Assembly (NCBI RefSeq): GCF_008831285.2
Contig: NC_045139.1
Span: 8,340,204 to 8,404,203, forward strand
Length of the DNA: 64,000 bases
Direction of reading: 5' to 3'
Source of the DNA: Nymphaea colorata
Lineage: Eukaryota > Streptophyta > Magnoliopsida > Nymphaeales > Nymphaeaceae
Shown here one piece after another: positions 35,601-45,520 of this stretch. Made by a program: the position numbers and the translations under genes. Within the stretch, counting starts at the first letter, position 1; each line of letters opens with the position of its first letter. The notes under the pieces were generated by a model. The model was not told the DNA's origin. It searched no databases and saw nothing but the letters and a program-made list of their open reading frames with translations.

Positions 35601-38600
35601 CCCTTTCTAAATTTCACTTCAAAATCAAAGGCCATCAGTTTGCAAATCCATTTCTAGAGAGTTGGGGACAGCGACTACGGTTGCAGACAATACCGCAGGC
35701 TATGATGATCGGTTAAGACCACGAACTTCCTGCCCATCAAGCAACACTTCCATTCTTTTCCTCTACCATTCTTGCAAGCTCAAAACAGTCTGATAAATTG
35801 CGAGGGTGTGCTGCTTGGACTTCGATTCTAATTTCATCCTTGAGTCCTGCAACAAATGCCCCAACTAGTGCTTCCATCAGCCAACCCCTCACCATGTTAT
35901 TGAGGTCTTCAAATTGCTCCTGATATTCCACAATTGTGCCTCTGCTTAATTTGGGGTAACTCGACGTTGTAGTCGAGGTAAGCTGAGGGTCCAAATCGTG
36001 CCTTCATCGTCTCGATCAGTATCTCCCATGATGGTTTTCCTTGTCGCACCAGTAGCCACCGATACCAACGGATTGCTGGACCGTCAAAGTGCATTGCAGC
36101 GTGGCTTACTCGTGGATCTCCAATGATTCCGTGGCGCTCAAAGAACTGGCCGGCCTTAAAAATCCAACTCAAAGGGTCCTCTCCCATGAATTGTGGAAAA
36201 TCCATCTTTGCTGGTTTCGACCCTCCCTCATGGCTGTTTTCCCTCTCCTGCACAGATTTAGCAGGATTCGGCGTACCTTGTGGCAGAGTCTGAGTCTGCG
36301 CCTCTCCCCTTGTGCTTGGACTCCTAGTCAGTGCCGCTGTTTCTCTGTGTTCGCTACTAGGGTCAAAGGGGCGTTTCTACCTTGTTGTAGAAGTTCCCTC
36401 ATTGTTGCAACAAGGGACTGGTGCTCTGCTAGGAACAACCGCATCCTTGTGTCTGCTTCATGGTGTTGGCCCTCCATTGCTTGGAATCACTGATCCACCA
36501 TTTCCACAATCTCCTCCATTCTGGTCCGGTGAGCATCGATGGAAGCCATGGCATCCCTCATGGTAACCTTGTCACCCATCGGCTCTGATACCAGTTGTTA
36601 GCATTTTTCTTGCTAACTCCTATTTACGCACTCACCCACATGAGAGACAGAGCCTAACTTTGTCTTAATGACAAATTCTTCATTAGCCTTTTAGGGTTGA
36701 CTCCCCTTACAATATATATATGAGTGTTGTGGGCTGGGTTTATTCCATAATTGGACTGTCCACTCGACCCGACTACAGGCTAACTAACTCGCTAGTCATA
36801 ACTAAGGACCTGAAACACAAAAAGATTGATGATTGAAACTGAGAAATGCATGACAAGCTCCCCACACAACCCTTATTGCTATTGTGCCTAACACATGTCT
36901 TACATGTCCATAAAACTCAATGATTTCCCTTGTCATAAAAAACTAAACAAGAAAAGCCCCAAGAACTAATCCTGTTTCTTAGACTCTTCCATTGAAATCT
37001 CACTTATAACATGTTCCTTGCTTAACTAATTTCTTCAACATTGTCTCCAATAGTTACAAGGTTTCCTATGTAAACTAGCACAATATATAAAATTATACAT
37101 TAATGCTTCTACTGTTACAAACAAACAAAGGTTTACAGTTACATTATCCAACAACCGAAACTCAACAATCTTACCTCTTGTTACCTACTTCACTTCATAT
37201 AAAATTCCATCTCAAATTATAAAAACTGAACTCCTGAAGTTCCTTTAATGGAACTGTATGTGGTGTATCCCACAAAACACTCTTGTATTCAAGATGCAAG
37301 ATATATCCTACAATATAGTCAAGCGTAATACCAAATGCATCAATACCATTGTTATTTTCTTTCCTTTTTTAATTTTCAAGTTTAGGAGCCTATGAGGCCA
37401 CTTAGAATAGACTCCTTACTCTTAAGAGTATCCTGAGAACACCACTTTTTGTGGAGAAGATTATCGTTTTATCTTTGAAGCCACTTTCATGCATGAACAG
37501 GAGAGCCTCATGGACTAGGTTCACGGATCATTTTAGTTTTTAACTTTTAACTTCAATCACATTCTTGTGAGATAAAGCACGTCATACATATGCTTGTTTA
37601 TTGTGCTGAATATCTTCTTCAATTCTTCAGGGTTCAATATTGTGCTGAATATCTTCTTCAATTCTTCAGGGTTCAATATCTGATGCAAAGGTATTACTTT
37701 ATAAGTAACATCATTTTTATTACATGATGAACCACTCTCCACTTTTGTTAATTATTTGATTTTTTTAAAGATTGTTAAAACCAAAAGATCAACTTTTAGC
37801 ACATGTGACTGATTCTTGGTCCGCCTGATACGGATTCAGATATGCAGTTTACAACATTTTCCTTAACTACTCTCTGTATAAACATTCTCAAGTCTCAACT
37901 AATTCTCTTAAAAACTTAAATTTTTACATCAACATACCACAATCACAGTGAAGTTCGTCTAAGTATTGCTAGAGATATTGCTAGAGCTACTTGAGTTTAA
38001 TTAGCAAGCAATACCAAATGAAATCGGATGATGTTGCTTTTTCTTATTTTCATTTACCAATAGAAAGATTTGTAATTGATGTTCTATTCCTTGTTCATTA
38101 CAGTTACTTGGACAATCATGTAATCATAACTGATGACTGACCTTGAGCACTTATGAATTCTCTAGAAAGAGCTGATCAGAGAAATGAAATAAGATGAGCA
38201 TTTGTTTATCTCTCTATTGTCCTGATATCAAAAGTACACAAATGAAGTCCATCAGTCTAGCTTTCTTAAACTAACTTTAAATCATACTTAGTTCGCTATG
38301 TGACCTATTTCTTTCCAAACTCAACTAGACCCAGTTCTTGCAAATGGAAGCACTACTGCAAGTCCGCCGGTCAACATACAATTCATCCTACCACCACTCA
38401 CTGCAGCATGGAGAATTCATCATTTAGCAATTTCAATGTAGGCATATTAAGCTACACTAATCGCTGTTCATTACTTTTCCATATTAAAACAACCATCAGT
38501 GGAAGTAACATCAAGATACCAAATTGAAGACACCATTAATAGCAATGTCCTCGCTTTTGAATGCCCAATTCTTGATGAAGGTAAAATGCATTGGATGATC

Positions 38601-40474
38601 TTCTTTCATTTTACGAATTTATGTCACTGCACAGATATCATCTTCATGGTAAAAATTATTTGTCATGAATGCAGTGCTGTTTCTTTTCCCCCAATAAGTA
38701 AAGCTGAGGTCATGGGTTTGTCCTATCAGATTATGCAAATAAGAGCTACCTTCACCTGGCCAGGGTTTGGCTTGAAGACCTTAATGTTGAAGTAGGTCTT
38801 GGGTCAATTACTCGGGACTACCATGTATCATCCCATAAACAACCTTCGAATATAATTTCTTCTGCAAATTCTTATTCTATGATAGCAGACTTCGAGAAAC
38901 ATAAAGACATATATACCATATATACCAGAGAACAAATCCAACAGGCGAAGAAAGAAAGAAGGCTTAAACAAATAAACTAAAATAATAAGACGAAAAGGGA
39001 AGGAAAAGGAAAAATGTATGAAGTTTTTATATTCACGTTGATTTCCATAACTTTTGATTGCAAGCTAAAAACAGTGTCGACAAAGAATTTTAGTGCGGCC
39101 CACACGGGAAGCGAGTCAAATAGCTTCCACTAAAATCTAGTATGAAAAGCCGATTAGAAAAAGAAGGCAAACATATTCAGAGCAACTACTTAGAGAGTCT
39201 AGAAGATTAGTACCATAGGACAACATCAAAACTTCCCACGCACATTAGAACAGAAAATATAGGAAACTCAAGACACAACCACCGCTTTGACATTTATGAT
39301 ATGCCATGTTGGTATTTGCTCTGTATGAAGGAAGAGAAAGAAATAAAAGCACAAAAGAGAAAAGGGCATTTTAGAATGAAACCAAGAAGAGGGCCAACAA
39401 CCTGTCCACTGCTCGGTGTTCCAGTTCAAAATCTATCTTCCGCCAATCTTTTCCCCGTTCTTCCAGCAAGACTTCCCGAGGTTTTGCATCTCCAAAAGGG
39501 TTAATCTTAGGCTTCGGCTTCTGCACTACCTCTGGCTGCGGTAATGGGCTATCCGGCCTGCTTGAATGAGCACTAGAAGGCCTGCTTGAGTGCTCACTCG
39601 TCGGCCTGCTGCTCCTCCGGCTGTCCATCTCCGATTCCAACTTCCTCCAATCCAAACCCTTATCTGCGAGAATTTCTTCACGCGGCCGGGCAGCGCCAAA
39701 CGGGCTCGGCCGAGATCTTGGAGGTTCATTCACCACAGCTTCTCTGCTCGGAGGGTTCAAAACAATTCGCCGGCGCTCACTTTCCGGCGGCGGACCTCTG
39801 AAACTTGATCCGAAGGAGCCCCCCGATCTCGCAAGGCTTTTGCCTGTGTTCCAATTATCGACATCGTCAGCCCTAGAACTCGCCCCACCACCAAGAGAGC
39901 CATAGCGTTCATTGCTACGGAATGAATCCGGTGGCGGTCCCAGCGATTTCTTCGTTGCAGACCAGTTATCGACCTCGTCTGCACGCGAAGGCAGGTCGGG
40001 TTCAGAAGCCCTAGGAGGAGCCGCCCTCCTCTCCTCAGCGAAACCCCCATAGGACCGACCTCCTCCGCCAGAACCCCACGAACCGTCGGCCTGGTCCCTC
40101 CTATCCCACCGTCCGCCACCGCGACCGACACCATCATCCATCCTCAGACCGCCGTAAGACTTGAACCCGCCACCCAAGCGGCCATACTCCTCCCCATCCG
40201 ATCGCTCCCTCGGCCCGGTGGGAAGCCGTTGCATCTCCTCCGGCGTAAGGCCTTTCGGTTCGGAAAAGCGGCTTCCCCCGGGTGGCCCGCCCGTGTGGAA
40301 TTCCGAGAGGGTCATCACCTGCTTCTTCTTCTTGGGTTTGGCGGCCGCTTCCTTCAGGCTGGGGAAGCTCGTCGACTCTCCGGGGAGCCGCGACCCGCCC
40401 ACCGATTCGCCCTCCTGCTCCTCGCGCTCGACCTCCGCCGCCCACGCCCCGATCCCGCCCCATGGCGTCGCCAT
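29627..40474 (-). CDS. EIF4B: Plant translation initiation factor eIF4B (three coding exons)
   Basis: A scaffold RNA-binding factor that promotes eIF4A helicase activity and binds poly(A)-binding protein and eIF3 during cap-dependent initiation. Exons: 39402-40474, 30874-31302 and 29627-29651. Phases match at both junctions (each splits an Arg codon), giving about 508 aa. The N-terminus [12 protein letters not shown] is the plant eIF4B signature, followed by FPSLKEA and MTLSEF. A Gly/Arg-rich middle (about 100-200) has two VDNW motifs. Two PFG.A.PRE...L...G.DWRK repeats (258-284 and 326-352) are the family's protein-binding repeats. An acidic/basic helix (PETMEEK...[12 protein letters not shown]) is in exon 2, and the extreme C-terminus LKSKERW is in a 25-nt coding end of exon 3. 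Intron 1 is about 8.1 kb and holds two transposons; intron 2 is 1.2 kb. The 5'-UTR is C/T and GA-rich, with no clear TATA box. Confidence 0.93.
29800..30500. repeat. Repeat rich in 'cgtatcg' palindromic words, eIF4B intron 2
   Basis: The left part (29805-29885) has 'gtatcggtaaggccg' and 'cgtagcgtaacgtatcg'. The right part (30365-30495) is dense in 'cgtatcgtacgatacgg', 'atcgcacgatac' and 'cgtatcgtgcgatacgg'. An AT-rich centre separates them. The two arms are partly complementary, which suggests a decayed inverted-repeat DNA transposon. No target duplication was resolved. Related 'ccgtaccg' words occur in the element at 31856-33001 and near 61545-61610. Confidence 0.45.
31856..33001. mobile_element. 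Non-autonomous hAT-like transposon with 8-bp TSD, in eIF4B intron 1
   Basis: The element is 1146 bp, flanked by the perfect 8-bp direct repeat CTTGTCAT (31848-31855 and 33002-33009). Its ends are inverted: CTATGATACATGGGTACG on the left, CTATGTCACATAGGTACG as the reverse complement of the right (15 of 18 match). An 8-bp target duplication with short terminal inverted repeats is the hAT superfamily hallmark. Subterminal regions are packed with 'ggtacc/gtaccg' words. The interior holds a C/T-rich, GC-richer segment (about 32130-32600) with a 76-bp tandem duplication (starts 32393 and 32469) that resembles a plant gene leader; it encodes no transposase that I recognise. Confidence 0.8.
33802..34106 (-). 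repeat. 3' LTR of the Ty3/gypsy element
   Basis: 305 bp bounded by TG...CA (TGTTAG...CTAACA). It pairs with the LTR at 36596-36893 with substitutions and small indels. It is the 3' LTR because the coding order runs on the minus strand and the polypurine tract adjoins it. Confidence 0.9.
34451..35745 (-). pseudogene. Truncated pol: RNase H end and integrase
   Basis: Reading down the minus strand: an RNase H segment (TDHHSLRY, then [19 protein letters not shown] at about 35570-35620), the integrase zinc-binding region (about 35201-35300, ending YIQRCEVCQ), the integrase core (about 34700-35190, with DFIEGLP, SVVSDRD and [10 protein letters not shown]), and the C-terminal [15 protein letters not shown] segment (34451-34675). 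This order is that of Ty3/gypsy pol. Several stops and frameshifts are present, and reverse transcriptase is absent. Confidence 0.85.
35737..36253 (-). pseudogene. Gag remnant of the Ty3/gypsy element
   Basis: Two overlapping frames (35909-36253 and 35737-35994) together cover a retrotransposon gag domain: [32 protein letters not shown], then [13 protein letters not shown] and [10 protein letters not shown] frameshift lies near 35960-35994. The gag frame stops at about 35737, where RNase H sequence begins. Confidence 0.85.
36581..36593 (-). other. Primer-binding site, initiator tRNA-Met type
   Basis: The reverse complement reads TGGTATCAGAGCC, two bases inside the 5' LTR. This is the standard plant retrotransposon primer site matching the 3' end of initiator tRNA-Met. 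It fixes the element's orientation as minus. Confidence 0.92.
36596..36893 (-). repeat. 5' LTR of the Ty3/gypsy element
   Basis: 298 bp, TGTTAG...CTAACA, followed outside by the target duplication CATGT. It is the partner of 33802-34106. Confidence 0.9.
36899..39401. other. Remaining part of eIF4B intron 1
   Basis: AT-rich intron sequence without recognised genes or further bounded elements. It contains the 39-bp tandem duplication at 37602-37679. Confidence 0.5.
37602..37679. repeat. Tandem duplication, two identical 39-bp units
   Basis: 'tgtgctgaatatcttcttc' continuing through 'aattcttcagggttcaatat' occurs at 37602 and at 37641 without visible differences. Noncoding, inside eIF4B intron 1. 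Confidence 0.93.
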
Positions 40475-40589
40475 TCCCCAGAGAGGAAGGAAAGCAGCAA
40501 GATCACAAGAGCTTCTCCTGTGTGAGAGAGGGAGGGGAAGGATGTTGAGCTTTGGCCCGCTAATGGAGCCCGTGCTCAGAAAGCATCCG

Positions 40590-40620
<31 letters not shown>

Positions 40621-40760
40621 CGTAAAGGGTCTGAGAAACGAGGGAGAGAAGGCGGACCCTACAGCGTCGGTCTGCCCGTCCTTGAAAACAAAACAGCGCG
40701 ACCTTCTGAAACACAACAACGAAAAGGAGAACAAGGCACACAGATCCACGTGTAATACAA
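40475..40760 (-). promoter_or_regulatory. eIF4B 5'-UTR and proximal promoter
   Basis: Directly upstream of the eIF4B ATG on the minus strand is C/T-rich leader sequence and a (GA)n tract (CT on plus, about 40591-40620). GC content is higher than in the flanking intergenic DNA. No TATA box is obvious; GA/CT-rich TATA-less promoters are common for plant housekeeping genes. The start site is not determined. Confidence 0.45.
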
Positions 40761-42125
40761 AGACGAAATTGTCCTAGAATACCCTTCCAGTAATCTTTTG
40801 GAAGAACAACAAAAGCATTTATATTTGGATATTTCATTATTTAGTTATCTGAATAATTAAATCAAATGTATATCACAAAATTTAAGTAGGTATATAAGGT
40901 TTTGTTTAGTTTATTTTTTATATTTCACTGAAATTAAGTAGTTTATTTGATAAATGTTCTAGACTGAGTCAAACACGAGCTTGCGTCAAGCCAAGCCCGT
41001 CTCCTGCTAATTTTCATCAATTGCTGTTGATATATTGGCTTTATTTAAATTTAAGTAAAATTTATTCGAATTTTATCATGCTTGGTGAAAGCCAACTTGA
41101 ACTTAGGGATGCCCATAAATCCGATTTGGATCATATATTAGATTGAATGGCTTCCTAAAAAAATGCGTATGGGAAAATTTTAACATCTGGATAAGAAATT
41201 GGTTCCATTCAGATTTAGGAAATGGTATCAGATCATATTTGGGTTTGATTTAATAATTATTCTATCATATTCAAATTCAAATAGGATTTAGCTTCAAATA
41301 CATATAATATATCCAATGTCCACATGTTATGAAGTTCAGATTTGGATAAAGCAAGATTCAAATACGGATGTGAATTTGAAAATTTGATTTATATCATATT
41401 CGGATTGCGAACTTAGATTTGGATATAGCATTAAACTTTTTCTTCATTTGTAAGCGACAAAATATTTTAGGGAGAGGAAAGTGAGCATAAATATTGAGAA
41501 TCTGAATAGGTCAATCTTGAATCCATGTGCAAAGAAGAGACAACTCACCTGAAACATCTTAGTAGTAAGAAGAAAAGAAAGCAAAAGCAATTCCCATGTA
41601 AACATTTGAACAAACAGACATAGTTAAAAGCACATTTGATTCAAATCCAACCCGTTTGACAACTCTACTCGAGCTCAAACATAATTTTCAAGGAGGATTG
41701 CATGCAAGCACTTGTTTTTCTATTGCTTATATATATATATATATATATATATACAAACTTGATAGGAATTATCTAATCGATTCAAAGATGTTAGACTCTG
41801 GAGATAAAACAAATGATGGAAGATAAACTGCTTTTTAAGAGTTTGAAATACCCTTCAAAAGATGATGAGAGAGAGAGAAGGAAAACAAATGAGTTTCAAC
41901 AAGTAAAATTCTTTAACTTTTTTAAATGATATTTTGGATGCTTACAAAACAATTTGCCTTTTATATTTGCAACTTAATATTCATTGTTTGCTTTTTTTGG
42001 AACCAATAGCCTAAATGATTTTTATCAAAGTGTAGTACAAAAGGGTTTGGTAGTGAATGGGTAAATGGTGACTCTAGCTACCCAAGTCACTCATGCAGAC
42101 TGTCCAATTCATTGTCATGGATAGT

Positions 42126-42348
42126 TTTGAATGAAAAACAAGAAAAAAGTGTGTGAAACTAGTATTAAATAATGCAAGTGTCTACCACTTTTTCTTTTTC
42201 TTTTTCTTTCAACTGTTTATTATAACATACCTGGATAATTTTAAACGAAAAACAAGAAAAAAAGTGTGTAAACTAATATTAAATGATGCAAATATCTACC
42301 ACTTTTTCTTCTTATTTTCCTTTTAACTATTTATTATAATGTATCTGG
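42126..42348. repeat. Diverged tandem duplication, about 110-bp period
   Basis: Both copies run 'gaaaaacaagaaaaaa.tgtgt', 'aaact.atattaaat.atgca' and 'tctaccactttttctt'. They differ at many positions, so the duplication is older than the others in the window. Confidence 0.7.
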
Positions 42349-42373
42349 CTGCCATTATGAGTGAGTTGGGTTT

Positions 42374-42406
42374 CTCTAAATGACTAGAGTCACCATTCAA
42401 TTTTCT

Positions 42407-42437
<31 letters not shown>

Positions 42438-42465
42438 TTTGAATGGTGATTTTGGTCATTTAGAG
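42374..42465. mobile_element. Small inverted-repeat element centred on a TA microsatellite
   Basis: The left arm (ctctaaatgactagagtcac, continuing cattca) and right arm (tgaatggtgattttggtcat, continuing ttagag) are imperfect inverted copies around a (TA)n core. Related 'actagagtcaccattca' segments recur at 43310-43332, next to another TA microsatellite, so this is a small family tied to TA repeats. Confidence 0.5.
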
Positions 42466-42629
42466 TCACCCAGCCTTCTAATCTAACTAGGGGCGTCTCA
42501 TCATAAAAGACGGTTAAGAAAAAAACAAGGAGAAAAAGATTGTATGCATTTTTGTCATCTAGTATTAGTTCCTATTTTTTTCTCTATGTTTTTCTCTTAA
42601 CTATCCATCTGCATTAGTAGACGGCTTTG

Positions 42630-42853
42630 GTTACATAGCTGGCTGTATTAATGTATAATGAGTCGAGTAACTTTGGGCTCGACTCATTTATCAAATGAGT
42701 CGCGTTCGAGCTCGAATTAAAACTCAAGTTATAAACAATTCGAGTTTGAGTTACATGAGCTCCACTTGTTTAAACTTGACTCGATTCATTTGTTTTTCAT
42801 TTCTCCTGCTATGTCATCTAACTCTCTCTCTCTCCTTTTATTTTTCTTTTCTC

Positions 42854-42893
<40 letters not shown>

Positions 42894-43300
42894 TTCTACA
42901 TCTTTTTCTGCTTCTTCCTCCCACCTCCTCTTTCTATCTAACTTCAACCTCAAATCACATACCATGTAATAGTTTTATGGATTCAACGCTAAGTTGTATG
43001 AATCATTGGTTAATTGATTTTGATGTAAGCAATGAAATTTAGGTTGGTACTCTTCACACACTATTTTTTGTGAACAATTTATGTTTTAGAGAAAAACAAT
43101 ATAGTAATATTGCAGCAGCATTTTTTCCTCATATCTAGAAGAAGTTGAGGATGAGCTGGAGCTCATACTCGGTTAGCTGAGTCTAGCTTGAGCTTGCCAT
43201 ATAAAGCTCAGCTGGAGCTCAACCCAAGCAATATGTGAGTCAAGTCGAGTTCGAGCTGGCTCAGCTTGGGCTCGACTCGCTCGTTGAAGATTCCTATCTG
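42630..43300. mobile_element. GAGCTCGA-rich degenerate repeat with internal microsatellite
   Basis: Both ends (42660-42790 and 43150-43280) are rich in 'gagctcga', 'gactcg' and 'gagtcgag' words in roughly inverted arrangement. The middle contains a CT/AC compound microsatellite. It belongs to the same family as 14914-15239, judged by word content. Exact ends and target duplication were not found. Confidence 0.4.
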
Positions 43301-43335
43301 GGTGACTCTGAATTACTAGAGTCACCATTCACACA

Positions 43336-43386
<51 letters not shown>

Positions 43387-45155
43387 AGCAATTGACTTCT
43401 ACCTGCAATCGCGGTTTCCTTGGATAACTACTCCATAGAGGTAGACCTGGGGACAGATCAGTTACATATAATTAATATTATTATAATTATTATCAATTGC
43501 GATTTTGAGATTGTTGTCCATGAAATTTTAAGTTGACCTCTACAAAGGCGTGTAGTGATGTTGAGGGTTGCATTCCTAATTCCAAACACATAATTCTATA
43601 TACTCCTATAAGTATATTGAGATTATATAATTTATCTTGTGTACATTCATGAAAATCCAAACGTCGCTGCTTCTCTAACAACTACACTCTGCCAATTACT
43701 CTCTCTTTAATGCAAATTTGGTAATTGGATAAAAGCCAAGACTATTCATAGTTTCTCTATCTTTATTAATAAATGCATATTACTATTTTATACATTAAAC
43801 CCAATTGATTCGATTGGTTGGGTTGTTTAACAAAATATAAGCAGCAAAAATGTAACTGATATAAAAGGGCATAGTGCGGTGAATCAACCTAGCCGGTAGT
43901 CGGACTCTATTTAGCTGAACCCAAGGTCGGTCTAATTTGGTCTCGGCTTACATGCTACAAATGAGTGGAGCTTGAGCATTTGCTTAAGCTTGTGTGTGCC
44001 AAACTAGCTAGCAGTGACTGGTCATGAACATGTCTTAAATTTGATGAAATTTGTCCATGAAAAAACAAACTTTCCATATTATCCGAGCGAGCGTGGGAGA
44101 ACACCGTTTGATACAGAGCCAAAGCTCTTACCAACCCTTTGTTTCCTTTTAGGAGTAATTCGGTAGCAAAAACACTTTCTAAGTTTTCCACGAATCTGTC
44201 TCAAACTTTGTGGTAGATTCATGGAACACTAGAGCTATTGTTTTATGAACATATTCATGTGATGGTTACAAAATGTTTATGCTACCAAACGACCTATAAG
44301 ATACATTGCCTATTTTTAGTATTTTGGGTGCAGTCCTAAATGTGCTTCAACTTGGGCATCAGTGACCCTCTTTTTACAGTACATGAGGTTGACACTTGAC
44401 TCTGAAATAAAGACTAACTGCCTACTAACCCCCCAGTCGTTGTGCCAACCTTTTCGGCGGCAAAATCTCCATATTACAATAGAGTTATAATCTGAATCCT
44501 GCATATTCCTCTTGTCAAAAGGCCATGCGGCCCTGTTCATTTTCTCTGTCCTCCCCGTTATAAATGAAGACTGTGCATGTTCCAATTAGACTTCCAGCTC
44601 CAATAGTATAATTTCAGTTTCCTTGAAAGCAAAGCGTAAATTATTTAACAAACTTAATGGAGACGTTGGCGTAAGCATAGGGATTTCCCTTGGAGCATTC
44701 ACTATATAGTCGCTAGCTCCTTAACAAAGGAATGTCAATAACTATTTGAAGCAAATTGAGATGGCTCAACTTGGCCTCGTTTCAAGCTTTTTGGTTCATT
44801 TTAAGCCCCATCATGCCCAAACCCTAAGCTCACTTATCTAAATCAGTCTATCTTGAGTTTTCTAACCTCCGTGCTTGTGCAATTCATGGTTAAGGTGTGT
44901 TTGTTAGTCGGGGATCTAAGATTTGCAGAGCCAGGAAAATTGATTGGAGCGGCACTCGCTTAAAAATATTCATATTTGGTAGGACAACAATGGTATATTG
45001 CTTCATTAATTTTTTAGTACATGAATTATTTATATATGTTAATTATTTAAATGTCATTAACTATAAGCAGAAGTACATCAACCCCTTTTGGCAGTTCTAA
45101 ATTCAATACAGTGCCGGTCCAAATTAACCATCGCTAGCAATCGATCTAATGGAGT

Positions 45156-45520
45156 AGTGATGTCAATATATTCGATCTGGATCACATATAAGACACAACC
45201 CATTTGAAAAATCAGATAGGGAAAAAAATTTAATATCTGATCAAGAAATCAGAGTGAATTCAGATTTAGTTAAGAAAAGACATCCAATCGGATGAAATCT
45301 AGTTTTAAGTAAGCCAGATTTAGTTCACAATGCAGATTTGGATTCAGATATGTATGTGAAATTGGACTCGGAATGTGAAATCAGATTTTGAATTTGGATT
45401 TGGATATGACTTTTCTTTGTTCGTATTCAAAGCCGGATTCAAATCTGACTATGTGAATATCTGAAAAAGCAAATGCAGTTAATTGTATATCTGATCCAAA
45501 TCCGATCCATTGACATCCTG
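45156..45520. mobile_element. Degenerate element with GATGTCAAT terminal inverted repeats
   Basis: The left end reads 'gtgatgtcaatatattcgat'; the reverse complement of the right end reads 'aggatgtcaatggatcggat'. The interior is made of alternating 'gattcagatttgg' and 'atccaaat' words. Copies or partial copies with the same 'ggatgtcaa.gga' end and similar words lie at 41106-41440 and in both units at 56351-56797. It resembles non-autonomous hAT elements; no target duplication was identified. Confidence 0.45.

Larger units (their letters stand above)
33802..36893 (-). mobile_element. Internally deleted Ty3/gypsy LTR retrotransposon in eIF4B intron 1
   Basis: The 3092-bp element is flanked by the 5-bp target duplication CATGT (33797-33801 and 36894-36898). 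LTRs of 305 and 298 bp lie at 33802-34106 and 36596-36893; both begin TGTTAG and end CTAACA. On the minus strand, two bases inside the 5' LTR is the primer-binding site TGGTATCAGAGCC (36581-36593), complementary to initiator tRNA-Met. A polypurine tract lies at 34107-34122 next to the 3' LTR. The interior has gag followed at once by RNase H and integrase; protease and reverse transcriptase are missing. Frames are broken. The LTRs differ at roughly one base in ten by eye, so the insertion is old. It has the same orientation as eIF4B. Confidence 0.93.
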
